A DNA stretch of 64,000 bases from Adiantum capillus-veneris (Eukaryota > Streptophyta > Polypodiopsida > Polypodiales > Pteridaceae). The stretch lies in the NCBI GenBank assembly GCA_014529385.2, contig CM043969.1, positions 14,400,446 to 14,464,445 of the forward strand. The letters run 5' to 3'. Shown here one piece after another: positions 1-11,780 of the stretch. The notes below the pieces were generated by a model, which made no database searches, had not been told where the DNA came from, and was given only the letters and a program-made list of their open reading frames with translations. The translations under genes and the position numbers were made by a program. How positions within the stretch are numbered: the stretch's first letter is position 1; every line of letters starts with the position of its first letter.

Positions 1-3000
1 GTAGAAGGAAGTCTGCTTACTGAAGAAACCAATAGAAAGACAATGGACAAAGGCAAAGGAACAGCCTTAGTTGTCAGGGGAAGGACCAAAGAAAAGTACA
101 AAGGTGGAAAGAGGAATCAGTCTCGTAGCAAGTCCCGCAGTGCTAAAGGCAAGAGTGACATAGAATGCTACCATTGTGGCAAGAAGGGTCACATGAAAAG
201 AGACTGCAGAGAATGGAAAGCAGAAAAAGGCAAAGAGAAAGCTGAAGACCATGGTGAGAAGAACAAGTCCTCATTGAAGATTCAAGAAATAAATGTGACA
301 AACACTGTTGCAGAGGATGCCAGTCTAGTGTCAGGAGACATCTACTTCTTGAAGAATACAATGGACTCAGCTCTTCTTACAGCATCTGATGGAAATGCAC
401 TGAGTGACTGGATTATAGACTCAGGGGCATCACTTCATGTGTCTCCAAACAAGGAGTGGTTTACCTCTTATGTGACCACTAAAGATCATGTTCGGCTAGG
501 CAATGGGCAGACATGTGAGATCTTAGGTGTTGGAGATGTTCAATTGAAGTTTCATAATGGCTCTTCTTTCACGCTGAAGAATGTGAGACATGTTCCCGCA
601 ATTACAAAGAGCTTGATCAGCACATGTTTACTTGATGATGCTCGCTACGTCACCACTTTTGGACAGAACATGAGGAAGATATCCAAGGGTTCTATGACAG
701 TAGCACATGGAGTAAAGTCTGGAGGACTTTACATGATTTATGTATCAAATGTCTCTAAAAATGTAATCAATGTAACCTAGCAGCCGAACGTTTCTTTGTG
801 GCATTGCCGGTTAAGACATATGTCCACGAAGGGAATGGAAATCTTGTCTCGTTCTGGTTATTTGCCTAGCTTTTCATTTAATGATTTTGAATTCTGTGAA
901 CATTGTCTGTATGGTAAGCAAACACAGCAGCCACATAAGCATAGAAGCAGTAGAAGAGATACACAGTTGGCACTTGTTCATAGTGATTTGTGTGGACCTA
1001 TGCCTAACCTATCTCTAGGGGGAGCTTCTTACTTTATGACATTTATAGATGAGTACTCGAGGAAAGTATGGGTTTACTTTCTCAAGAACAAGGATGAAGC
1101 ATTTAGTGTTTTCAAAACGTTTGTGACACTTGTGGAGAATCAGAGTGGCAAGAAGCTTAAATGCTTACGCACTGACAATGGTGGAGAGTATGTTTCAAAG
1201 GCCTTTCAGGACTTTTGTGAGTCAAAAGGTATAAAACGTGAACTTACTGCTCCTTACAATCCTCCTGAAAATGGTGTTGTTGAGAGGATGAATATGACCA
1301 TACAAGAGAAGGCCAGAAGTATGTTGTCTAATGCACAGTTGCCAAATGGGTTTTGGGTTGAAGCTGTATCAATAGCTGTTTATCTTGTAAATAGATCTCC
1401 TAGCAAGGTTTTGCAGAAGGATTGAGTGCCAGAGATGGTATGGTCAGGCAAAATTCCCTCATACAATCATCTCAGAGTCTTTGGCTGTGAGGCATATACT
1501 CACGTTCCAAAGGAATTTAGGAACAAACTTGAGCCAAAGAGTAGAAAGTGCATCTTTCTAGGCTATGGTAATTCTGGTGAGATGGGGTACAGACTTTGGG
1601 ATCCCGAATCCAGAAAGGTTGTCCGTAGCAATGATGTTCACTTCAATGAATCCAAATATCATTCTAAACCAGAGAGGGTTGAGGAGATTAGAAGAGTTGT
1701 CTTCCAAGAAGATGGAACTGCACGTGCAAGACAAAATGTCAGGGCTCAAGAGGAGCAAGGGCAGGATAGAGTGGAACCACAGGTTGTGGCTGAGCCTGAG
1801 CCACCTATTGTGCGTAGATCTGGACGTATTGTGGAAGGGCAGGATAGAGTGGAACCACAGGTTGTGGCTGAGCCTGAGCCACCTATTGTGCGTAGATCTG
1901 GACGTATCACGCGACCTCCTGATAGGTTTGTTCCATCTATGAACTATGTCATGTTTACTGATTGCAATGAGCCTTCATGTTACAAGCAAGCAGTGCAAAT
2001 GAAGGACTCCGGGAATTGGCAATTGGCCATGCAGTCAGAGATGAAAGCTCTGCATAAAAACCACACATGGAATCTAGTTAAATTACCACGGGGCAAAAAG
2101 GCTCTACCCTGTAAATGGGTTTACAGGTATAAGATCACTGCTCATGATAGTCAGCCAAAGTACAAAGCAAGGCTTGTTGCCAAGGGCTTTAAGCAAGAAC
2201 AAGGCATTGACTTTGAGGAAGTCTTCTCTCCAGTGGTCAAGATGATTGCATTTAGATGCTTTCTTGCATTGGTTGCCATATTAGATTTGGTGTTGCACCA
2301 AATGGATGTCAAGACAGCGTTCTTGCATGGTGATTTAGATGTGGAAATTTACATGCATCAGCCATAAGGGTTTGTTGAGAAAGGCAAGGAAGATTGGGTA
2401 TGCTAGTTGTTAAAGAGTCTTTATGGCTTAAAACAATCACCGAGGGCATGGTACCATAAATTCCACAAGTTTATGCTTTCTCAAGGCTACAAACGTAGTG
2501 AGTTCGATCACTGTCTATATACAAAGAAGGCTAAGGATGGCAGTTGGCTGATCCTTATTTTGTATGTGGATGACATGTTGATTGCTGGCAAGCACTTGGA
2601 AGAAATTTCAGCTTTGAAGTCAAAGATGGCAAAATCGTTTGACATGAAAGACATGGGTGAGGCAAGTCATATACTTGGTATGCACATTGAGAGAGACAGA
2701 TCAAAGAAGTTGATTTGGTTATCTCAAACAGAGTATATTGACAAGGTTTAGCAAAGTTTCAATATGGAGAAGGGAAAGGCATTGAGTGTTCCATTGCCAC
2801 CATATGTGAAACTTAGCAAACAAGATTTTCCTGTGTCTGAGGAAGAAAAGGCTGAAATGGATAAGATTCCATATGCGTCTGCAGTGGGTAGTTTGATGTA
2901 TGCAATGATTGCTACTCGCCCAGACATTGCATTTGCAGTGGGAGTAGTAAGTCGATACATGTCAAACCCAGGCAAGAAACATTGGGAGGCAGTGAAAGGA

Positions 3001-3522
3001 ATATTGAGATACCTGAAAGCTACAAAGAGTATGCGTATATGCTATGGGAGTCAGGAGCTAAGTGTAAAGGGTTTTACAGACTCAGATTATGCAGGTGACT
3101 TAGACAACCGAAGGTCTACGTCAGGGTATGTCTTTACATTGGCTGGTGGAGCAGTATCATGGCGTTCTAGATTACAAGATTGTGTTACTCGGTCTACTAC
3201 AGAGGCTGAATATGTTGCAGCATCAGAGGTATGCAAAGAATCAATTTGGCTTAATCGACTAGTAACAGATTTGGGAATCAAAGAAGAGATGCCTGTGTTA
3301 TATTGTGATAGTCAAAGTGCTATACAATTGGCTCGCAATCCAGTTTATCACTCAAAGACAAAGCATGTGGATGTGAAGTATCATTTCATCAGGGAAATGC
3401 TCGAGGATAAGCAACTTTAGCTTGTCAAAGTTCACACCACAGAAAATCCTGCTGATCTACTTACAAAAGGACTTCCCTCAGAGAGCTTTGCGCATTTTCG
3501 CAAGCAGTTAGGTGTAGGGTAG
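1..3522 (+). pseudogene. Cop1 gag-pol polyprotein, six in-frame stops
   Basis: One reading frame (frame 1) covers the whole stretch. Visible in order: zinc knuckle CYHCGKKGHMKRDC (about 160-201), protease site DSGAS (about 418-432), degenerate LWHCRLRHM pre-integrase motif near 796 with a CEHC pair, integrase acids in HSDLCGP, RTDNGGEY and PENGVVER, then RT with LYGLKQSPRAWY and YVDDML (about 2560), and RNase H with STTEAEY (about 3200) and a KHVDVKYHF block. In-frame stops lie at 778, 1423, 2365, 2404, 2749 and 3418. The natural stop is TAG at 3520. No frameshift was seen. The gag start is outside the window. An in-frame 26-codon duplication sits between integrase and RT. Confidence 0.92.
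1759..1907 (+). repeat. 78-bp in-frame tandem duplication in Cop1 pol
   Basis: A segment coding for GQDRVEPQVVAEPEPPIV and the next few residues occurs twice with an offset of 78 bp (26 codons). It lies in the variable linker between the integrase core and RT. The two copies look identical over about 71 bp, so the duplication is recent compared with the other decay in the element. Confidence 0.85.
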
Positions 3523-3600
3523 TACATCACCTCTCTACATCTCTTGTATATTAGCTTGTATAGTAGCTTCTCTCACACTTAAAGTACCACATTGGACATT

Positions 3601-3611
3601 AAGTGGGAGGT
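3601..3611 (+). other. Polypurine tract of Cop1
   Basis: The purine-rich run AAGTGGGAGG directly precedes the TG of the 3' LTR. This is the expected plus-strand primer position in an LTR retrotransposon. Confidence 0.7.
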
Positions 3612-3806
3612 TGTTGGGGTATAAAGCCCAATGTGGTCGCCCACGTAAGTGGGCGGGCCGCCAGGTATGTACACATATTCTTTTGTAAAAACCTAATAAG
3701 AACTCACTATGCTCTACACATTACAGTAGAGCGAGTTCACCATATCGGCGTACTCTTCTTCTCGCACTCTCTCTCGCGTCGCACTTCCGCTCGTACTCCT
3801 TCAACA
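3612..3806 (+). repeat. 3' LTR of Cop1 (195 bp)
   Basis: It begins TGTTGGGG and ends TTCAACA, giving TGTTG/CAACA inverted ends. It follows a purine tract and lies 90 bp after the pol stop. The partner LTR is outside the window, so the boundaries rest on the inverted ends and on position alone. Confidence 0.72.
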
Positions 3807-4292
3807 ATTCCAATGTCAAAAGGCTATTAATAACCTCTGACAATTGGATTTGGAAGTACCCAAGTTGGCAAAGCAAGCTCCCTCTCTCATGAGAGCTCAA
3901 GAGGTGACCATCACGCCCAAGCACTTGGCTATGGATGAAAATCCAAGCAAGTAAAAAAATTTTCTTCATCATCTTCTACTACTCTATTATGCTAAGCAAG
4001 TGAACTAGGGATGAACTCGGGGCACCATTTTTGCCCCGAGTTCACCCCCTAGATCACCCCTAATTTATCGAGTCGACGGACGAATGAGATTGCATTGCGA
4101 TTTCCACATTGCGATTCCCACCATAGATCCTCTCTGGTTGGAGCCGTACCATATAGTGACGAGGCTCCCCCCCCCCCCCCCCCCCAAAACAAAAAAAAAA
4201 AAAATAAAAAAAATCCAAATGCCTCCAAAAAAACAAAAGAGAACACACACTCACACACAAGCAAAATAAGGTAAAGATTTACGGTGGCCTAC

Positions 4293-4295
<3 letters not shown>

Positions 4296-4343
<48 letters not shown>
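4296..4343. repeat. (GA)n microsatellite
   Basis: About 24 uninterrupted GA units. A poly-C run of about 19 bases and an A-rich run lie just upstream (4167-4215). Confidence 0.95.
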
Positions 4344-4345
<2 letters not shown>

Positions 4346-4730
4346 ACCTCGACTCCAACGAAGTGAGAGAGTAGGGGGGGCACTCCCATGTGCACACATT
4401 AAAATCCAAAAACGTTCAAATGCCACATGGAGAACATCCAACAATTCAATTCAATGGTAAATGAATTGCACCAAAAATCTTCGCTTTTCCTTATGCCCTT
4501 ATGTATGAGTGTTATATTAATTGACCTCATGAAAACATAAAGCATATAAAATATTAGTAAGAGTTTATGAATTGATCTAATTCTTGTATAAATATATCAA
4601 TAAAACAAATTACACAATAATATGATGCATGCTATTAAATGAAATAAATACATGATATTTTTAGGATAGAAATGAATATTGAAAATGTTTAAACTTAATC
4701 CTTAATAATAATATATGCACTAAAGTAACA

Positions 4731-4870
4731 AGGTGACATTTACGTATCAAAACAAAAAGTTAGAAAAAAAAATCTTAGCTGTGAAAATTTTTAAAAGCTA
4801 ATCCCTAATAAGGTGACATTTGCATATCAAAACCAAAAGTCGAAAAAAAATTCTTAGTGGTGAAAAAATT
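4731..4870. repeat. Degenerate AT-rich direct repeat, period about 80 bp
   Basis: AGGTGACATTT begins two similar units at 4731 and 4811. Each continues with a TATCAAAAC run, an A-tract and TCTTAG. The copies differ at several positions. Confidence 0.65.
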
Positions 4871-5040
4871 CTTTCATGTAAGGATAATTTATAAATTTTT
4901 AGCTAGAAATTGTCTGTAAATGAAAAAAAAATTACAAGAAAAAAAGTATGTTCTAAATCAAAAAGTTGACAAGAAAGTAAATAGATCCTTAAATGAAGAG
5001 ACCATAACCATTTATAAACTAAAGAAAGTTTTTTAAAAAA

Positions 5041-5315
5041 TCAAGTGAGCATTAAATAAAGGGATCAAATTACAATGATGAAAAGAGACACTTACATTAT
5101 AAAAAAATATATATAACCTTTATAAAACTTATAAACTAAACAAAGATTTAAAAAATAAAAAAATCAAATAAGCATTAAATAAAGGGACCAAATTATAACG
5201 ATAGAAAGATCCATTTACATTATAAAAAAAAAATATTTAAACAAAGAAATCAATTGAACATTAAAAGAAGGGATCAAGTTGAAATGATGAAAAGATCCAT
5301 ATACATTATTAAACA
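5041..5315. repeat. Three degenerate about 70-bp AT-rich repeats near the gene promoter
   Basis: Units starting at about 5041, 5164 and 5250 share the pattern TCAA, GCATTAAATAAAGGGA (last copy altered), CAAATTA, GATGAAAAGA and TTACATTA. They end about 360 bp before the decarboxylase start codon. Confidence 0.7.
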
Positions 5316-5640
5316 AGCTCACCTGACATGTATCATCAACCCATGATTCTTAATCGACTGTTTAAAAAGTGCATCAATTATCCACCCACTCTCCTGTGGC
5401 CTTTTGAAGGCCAAAATTACAAAGAAAAGGAAAACGTTTAAACTGTTACCAACGTTAGGATCTGATGAAGACGATGCTATAGAGCTAAAATGTGTGAAGA
5501 AAGGAAGGCATAGCTGAAAGGCCACACATACGCACACACAAAGTGAGGAGAACGCAAAGTATAGCTTAAGCTTTAGCCACACTAGTTTTTATAATGTATG
5601 AGCGAAACCATACATAGCACACGCTCGTCCACCCTCTCGC

Positions 5641-5673
<33 letters not shown>

Positions 5674-5674
5674 A

Positions 5675-7491
5675 ATGCTTACTTATGTGAATGACAGTCT
5701 GAGCAGCACCGTCGAGCCCATCTTTGGCTCCAGATACATGCAGTCATCTCTACCCAGGTTTGTCTTCATGGCTTACGTTTCTTACTTTTCTGCAAAAGTT
5801 TTAGCTTCAGAAGAGCTTACTAGTCACTAGAAAAGCAAAAAAAGCAGCATGTTTAGCTGCACGTAGGGAATGGGAAGCTTTTATTAGATCAAACAGTCTC
5901 TTGCTGTTTTGTCTCTGCTCTGTTATTGGTACCATGTGTGTATTTGAACTGAAGAAAGGTGTTATGAACACAAAATCGAAGTCATGGACTTTGGGTTGGT
6001 ACGTTTCAACTAAAACTAAGCTGAGAGTAGAAGGGAGGAGCATCTACTGATACTAGCTCTACAATCATAAGGCTATGGGGATGTTGTCAGTAGTTAATGT
6101 CGTGTATGATGGAGCTGATGGTTATATTGTCTTGTGGATGATCGCCATGAGCCCAAATCTTGCTCTTTCTGTGAAATGTCAACTTGGACTTTTCTTAGAT
6201 TCATGCAGGTATACCATGCATGCCGGAAGAGGATTGCTTTGCTAGATGATCTCTGCTCTCACGAAGATGTTCTTGGTATCAGCGCCCAATGCATGCACAG
6301 AATTCTTGATTTCTGACAATGATTTTATGCGTAAAAATGATCTACACATGCTGACAATGTTGTGTTACCGTGGAAGTGAATTCACTGATTGGATGGGTAG
6401 TCTTTGTTAAATGGTAGCAGATGGTTGCACATGGTATGTAAGAAAGGGGTGTGGCAGCTGCGATAGGGGTCGACACCCATCTGCCCTTCTTAATGATTTC
6501 TTCCGTGTACGAAGGTCAACATTTTCATGGACTGTCATTATAAACTGCCCTTCTATGGAATGGGGAGTAAAATTGGGTACTGTTGATGGAAGGGGAGTAC
6601 ATTAAGAGTCCCATTTAATTTAGAAAACATGGACGTGCTATAGCATTGAAAATGGGAAATTAGTACTTAAAACAAAGTTGATTTGAACCTTCATCTATAT
6701 CCAGGATTCTAGTGGAGAATGTTGTGACCTATACCAAACACATTGCCTTCTTGCATTCTTAATCAAATGTGTTGCCAAGTTACAAAATTTGGTTTGTAAT
6801 TTGGTGATCTTTCACTATTAGAGGGGAAAAATGAAAATCTTTTGAAAGAAAGGGGAGCCCTTCAAACCACCACAAGTTATGTCATATGGTACATCAAATT
6901 AGGTGTGCTTTGATTGTCCTTGAATAATTTTGTCGGAAACCATTGCCTATGCCACTCGAGGCATCACAACCAATCTATGCCACTTGCACTTCTTTGTTCC
7001 TGTTTTTGAATTTTTCTCTGTTTCGTTTTGTTACTCTCTCTGGTTTGCATCTGACATTGTGATTTTCTCTAAATCAGGTTTACCTTGCCTGAGAGAGAGA
7101 TGTCCAAAGACACAGCTTATCAAATTGTGCATGATGAGCTGCTGTTTGATGGAAATCCAAGGTTAAATTTGGCATCTTTTGTGACTACCTGGATGGAACC
7201 TGAGTGCGAGAAGCTCATTATGGAGTCTTTGAACAAAAATTATATCGATTTTGATGAATATCCAGCCACCGTCGACCTGCAGGTTTGAAGAGAATACTTG
7301 TTATCTTTGCACATCATGTGGCTAGCATAAAATTAGCTAAATTCTAATGAACGTAGTTTTTCTTGTTTCTTTCACCTCTTGTTTTTCTTCATTTCATTCA
7401 CGAGTTTTTTATTCTAGAAAACGGAAAACTCTTTTGATTAGCTTACGATGGAACGTGATCCTTTTGTTTTTGTTTATTTCGTTCAAGGGGT

Positions 7492-7538
<47 letters not shown>

Positions 7539-10500
7539 ATATGTATGTATATATGCATTGTGTGTGCGTGTGTGTATGTATATATGCATGTGTTTGCATG
7601 CGTGTATGTATCTATGTATGTATGAATATGGGTGTGCAAAAACCTTGATACATATATGTGCAACTATTCACTGCTTTGGTCCTTAATTGCTGCAGGATAG
7701 ATGTGTAAACATGATTGCACGGCTGTTCAATGCTCCAGTGGACAACGATGAGCAAGCAGTGGGCACTTGTACAGTTGGCTCTTCAGAGGCTATAATGTTA
7801 GCTGGGCTGGCTATGAAAAGAAAGTGGCAGCAGAGGAGAAAGCAGGAGGGGAAACCATATGACAAGCCCAACATGATCGCCGGGTCTAATGTTCAGGCAT
7901 GTTCGAAAGATTGTTTCATTGCAGGAGATGTCTTAATGGCAGTTTTGGCTTTTAATATATGGTTGGGGCTCGCATTACATATTACATAGTAGAAAGGGAA
8001 GCGAAACTGCTTTGTTCAAAACTTAATAACAGTGCGTACGAAGACTATGTACATCTGCACTCCTGACCATACAAGGGCAAAAGAAGGGTCATATGATTAT
8101 TTCCTCAGATAGTCTTTTATTTTTTCCATATTAGTGCTGTCATAGGGTTTGCATTCACTAGCATCACTCATTCTTAGCATTTTTGTCAATGCTAAAACAT
8201 GCCTTACAGCAGAAGGGGTAAAGACGTACAAAATTTTGGATGCCTTATTGGCCTACTGAAGGCTTTAGGAGACTCCTAGAACTCTTGGGAGCAATTGGGG
8301 ACCATTGAATTAAGCTTATTTAAGGGATTGTGGACCATTAGGTTAAACTCGTTGCATAGGGCCACATGGCAAGCCAATGTTTTTTCCTATTCTTGATGGA
8401 GTGTTCGAGAGAGGCATTAACTACGGGGCCACACTCACTCTATTTAGTCTTTTAAGAGGCACACAGCCTCCCATTATCTTATGTAGGCCATTGTGACTAT
8501 TCACCTTGTTTCAGTTATTGAAAGGATCAACTCTATTAAGGGCTTCATATGACCTTTTCAATTTTGTTTTAGAATGTCCACACGGGGCTTCACCTTGTCT
8601 ATTTTGTAGCCATGCAGGTGACCATGATCGACGAGTCCATTGTGAAAAAAAATCTTAACTTATGCCTTAAAAAATGCCTGAAATATTCTACGCGAGTTTT
8701 GCTGAAGTATCTTGTCTACCCGTCCTTTTTCATATGAATTTCGGCCCTTGGACAACCAATCTCTGAATCTTGACAACCAGACTGGAAAATACTTTCAGGA
8801 AGACATTAAAGTCACTCCAATTGAAGGTGCCTGAAATTTCGGCCAGAAATATCTTAGGAGAGAACCATGCTTGTCAGTAATAAAAGCATAGCAGTTTCGG
8901 TTATTGGCATGCATACTTCGCATAAGTTTACATGCATAAAAATAAATTGATAAGACATGCATATTAGCATGCATGTTCTCACTATATTAGTGTGCATATC
9001 CTCACTATATTGGCATCCATATGTAGCATTTAACCTTGAGCCGTCTACGACGTGGGATTAAGTTGCGAATGACTTGTTGGACTTTTGCTGGCATTGATTT
9101 TGGAATGACGTGTTGGATTTTTACTGGCACAAGTTTTTTCTGCTTTTGTATGCTGCCAGCACGAAACAAGCTTTTTTATCATGCTGTATTCTTCCTGTAT
9201 GTCCAGGTTTGTTGGGAAAAGTTTGCTAGGTACTTTGAGGTGGAACTTAAGGAAGTGAAGCTTCGAGAAGGGTACTATGTGATGGACCCTGTCGAAGCTG
9301 TCACGCTCGTCGATGAAAATACCATTCTGGTGTGTGCCATTCTGGGGTCTACTTACAATGGGGAATTTGAGGATGTGAAGCTGCTCAATGATTTGCTGCT
9401 CAAAAATAACAGGGAGACAGGGTAAGAGTTCGAAGTGTGCCTTAATTGCCCAAGAGACAATATTATTATAAGGAAAGCTCAAAAGAGGTCTTCCTTTTGG
9501 TTTACCTGCTCAAAAGCTATGCCTTGCTCTGATCCAGATAAAAAACCTTGTAGTCTAATTATAAGGAATTAGTTTAAAAAATTAGTCTAATCTTGATTTT
9601 GGTTTAGTCTGGATAAAAAACCTTGTAGATTAATTTTAGGGAAATCTTCGTTTCAGAAATTAGCCTTACATGCTTCTAGGAGTTGTAATTTCTTCATAAG
9701 CTTTTGGGTAGTTAGTAAAAATTGCATGAAGTCATTAGAAGATAATATATTTTGAGGAGGATCACCAGCCCATGATAGGACTTGTTTTTTGCTAATAGGC
9801 ACACTTTTTGCTTGTTTTTGATGCCTTAATGAGGGAACCAATTGAGGAGTACCTTGACTAGATAGCTAAGCTGTTTTGGCATGATTGGATCTGCTCATGT
9901 AACACGGAAAGATTTTGTGGTTTCGTGCAGGTGGGATACTCCTATCCATGTTGATGCAGCCAGTGGTGGATTCATTGCTCCTTTCTTGTATCCTGATTTA
10001 GCATGGGACTTTCGTTTGCCGTTGGTTAAGAGCATCAATGTCAGCGGCCACAAATACGGGCTTGTCTATGCTGGAGTGGGTTGGGCGATCTGGCGATCGA
10101 AGGCTGACCTTCCTGAAGAGCTCATTTTTCACATAAATTACCTTGGAGCAGACCAGCCTACTTTCACTCTCAATTTCAGCAAGGGTAAGAGCTCTTATCT
10201 TGTGGAGATGCGTTATCGATGGAGGAGCTTTAGCTCATTCTTGAAAAAGTGGTTTCTTTGCAGGTGCAAGTCATGTCATTGCCCAGTACTATCAGTTCAT
10301 CCGACTCGGCTTTGAGGTTTGCTTAATCTTTGTCCAATGATGAATTTGTGGGCTACATGTATGAGCGAAGAGCACGTGCATTTTGGAAAGAGGTTTATTG
10401 GCATTGTCGTTCGAGATTCTCTCAAAAGGCAGTGACTAGTGGAGCTTTTAAGAGCTCGCAACTGTGGACGTTAAAATAGCAAGCATGTGCTCTTTTTCTA

Positions 10501-10895
10501 CCCCGAAACCCCCCTCTCTCTCTCTTTCAAAAGAAGGGGGCTTGGTACCCATCTGTATTACGTAATCAAAATTACAGACCCAAAGGCATTACATCAGCCG
10601 GTAGGCTCACAAATAGAATGGATCTGACAGTGAAAAAACCCTTAGGATATTCAACAACCACAAACCATAGGGGAACCAGTGAAACAGAGTTTCAAAAGAT
10701 GGGCAAAACATCAAAAGTTAGGAAGTTAGGAATAGGAGAGATAATGGAAGAAAGTAGCAGAGAGCTGAAGCAGAAACAAGCCACCTTCGACTACGAGGGC
10801 AAAAAAACACTCTCTCTTGAAGTTCAAGACTCGTTGGACAGATCTTGAAGGTCTCTGGGATTGTTTCCTACGACGCTAAAATTCTTCTTCTTCTT

Positions 10896-10958
<63 letters not shown>

Positions 10959-11780
10959 TGTCTGCCTACAGATGCTTTGTTATCTTGGAGATTGAGGGTT
11001 TCCTAGTGGGTACCGGAAGCCATCACGGGACTATCTACAATTCCGTAGCTTGTAAAGTGTGGAACATCAGCATTGCCCAGTTTTTCTATTTCTATTTGAC
11101 AAACGGCTCTTTCATACCTAGTTGGAGGAAGTAGCCGCGAAATGTGTATTTAAAAAAGTAGTTTTTTCACATGATTGCCAAGCTTGACATAGATTTGATG
11201 TATGCAGGGTTACACCTCTATAGTGCAAAGCTGTCAAGATAATGCAATCTACCTAGCCAACAAGCTCAAGGAGACCCGCAAGTTTAAGATCATTTCAAAG
11301 GATGTGGGCGTGCCAGTAGTGGCATACTCAATCATAAAGATGGCACCGCAGACGCATGTGACAGAGCATGACTTGGCCGAGAGGATGCGGCAATTCGGGT
11401 GGATCGTGCCTGCCTACACAATGGCACCTAATTTAGAGCACATAAATGTGCTGAGGGTGGTAGTTAGGGAGGACTTCAGCCGCTCGCAAGCTGAAAGGTT
11501 TGTGACAGACACAGAAAAAGCTATGGACTACCTCATTCGTAGATTGGCACCGGCTACCACTTTGTTTAGTAGACAGCATCATGGACATGAGCCTCTGATT
11601 GACCAAGGGTATCAAAGTGAAGGCCACCCCCCCAAACAAACCCAAGGTAAACTGGGTTCTCGTGTGGTGGAACAGTTTCACAAACTGTGTATTCGTCGAC
11701 ACGGCAAAGGAGAAACATCTGCACAGAAACAACGAGCTCAGCATGTTCATCGGCGGCAGAGGCTTGCCAAAGTCTGTTGA
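5675..11780 (+). CDS. GAD: Glutamate decarboxylase, seven exons (527 aa)
   Basis: This enzyme converts L-glutamate to GABA and CO2 with pyridoxal phosphate (cytosolic in plants, by family knowledge). Coding exons: 5675-5757, 7078-7282, 7696-7896, 9207-9421, 9931-10184, 10264-10316, 11208-11780; joined they give 528 codons including the TGA. Recognised blocks: [11 protein letters not shown] at the N-terminus, [28 protein letters not shown] (124-133), [35 protein letters not shown] with the PLP-nitrogen Asp at 243, and [10 protein letters not shown] with the PLP lysine at 276. [10 protein letters not shown] and [11 protein letters not shown] are also present. All introns are GT-AG except intron 3 (GC-AG). 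Family proteins are about 495-505 aa; here residues from about 450 on are divergent, longer and basic. The start was chosen because exon 1 supplies the conserved SRY-SLPR segment in phase. Confidence 0.93.
5758..7077 (+). other. GAD intron 1 (1320 bp)
   Basis: The donor is CCCAG|GTTTGT and the acceptor AAATCAG|G. It splits an arginine codon (AG|G). No other gene or clear element was seen inside. Confidence 0.85.
7494..7537 (+). repeat. (TG)n microsatellite in GAD intron 2
   Basis: About 22 TG units lie inside the 413-bp intron 2 (7283-7695), followed by a degenerate TGTATGTATATATGCA-rich stretch to about 7625. Long cysteine/valine ORFs here are repeat artefacts. Confidence 0.95.
7897..9206 (+). 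other. GAD intron 3 with a GC donor (1310 bp)
   Basis: Exon 3 ends GTTCAG and the intron opens GCATGT rather than GTATGT. The acceptor is TATGTCCAG|GTTTGT. The protein junction NVQ|VCWEKF is the conserved plant GAD sequence, so this boundary is fixed by homology and the donor is GC. Near the acceptor an imperfect duplication (GAATGAC.TGTTGGA units from about 9067 and 9103) is present. Confidence 0.8.
10901..10954 (+). repeat. (CT)n microsatellite in GAD intron 6
   Basis: About 27 CT units lie in the 891-bp intron 6 (10317-11207), preceded by a TTC-rich tract. Confidence 0.95.

Larger units (their letters stand above)
1..3806 (+). mobile_element. Ty1/Copia retrotransposon Cop1, 3' part
   Basis: This is a Copia-superfamily LTR retrotransposon that enters the window inside gag. 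The domain order read on the plus strand is CCHC knuckle, aspartic protease, GAG-pre-integrase, integrase, reverse transcriptase, RNase H, which is the Copia order with integrase before RT. A purine tract at 3601-3611 leads into a 3' LTR starting TGTTGGGG and ending TTCAACA. The 5' LTR and primer site lie upstream of base 1, so neither age nor target duplication can be judged. The coding frame carries several stops, so this copy cannot make a full polyprotein. Confidence 0.93.
3807..5674. other. AT-rich spacer upstream of the decarboxylase gene
   Basis: No gene is supported here. The stretch holds a poly-C/poly-A tract (4167-4215), a (GA)n array, two families of degenerate AT-rich direct repeats (4731-4870 and 5041-5315), and a (GA)n run at 5641-5665 immediately before the probable start codon of the gene. 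The last 300 bp must include its promoter and 5' UTR. A TATA-like TTTATAATG occurs near 5588, but I cannot assign a transcription start. Confidence 0.6.

Noticed and set aside
6134-6605. Small ORFs within GAD intron 1
   Set aside because: Short, without start context or family match, and inside a well-defined intron.
7347-7686. Overlapping Cys/Val and His/Thr-rich ORFs on both strands
   Set aside because: They are translations of the (TG)n run in GAD intron 2.
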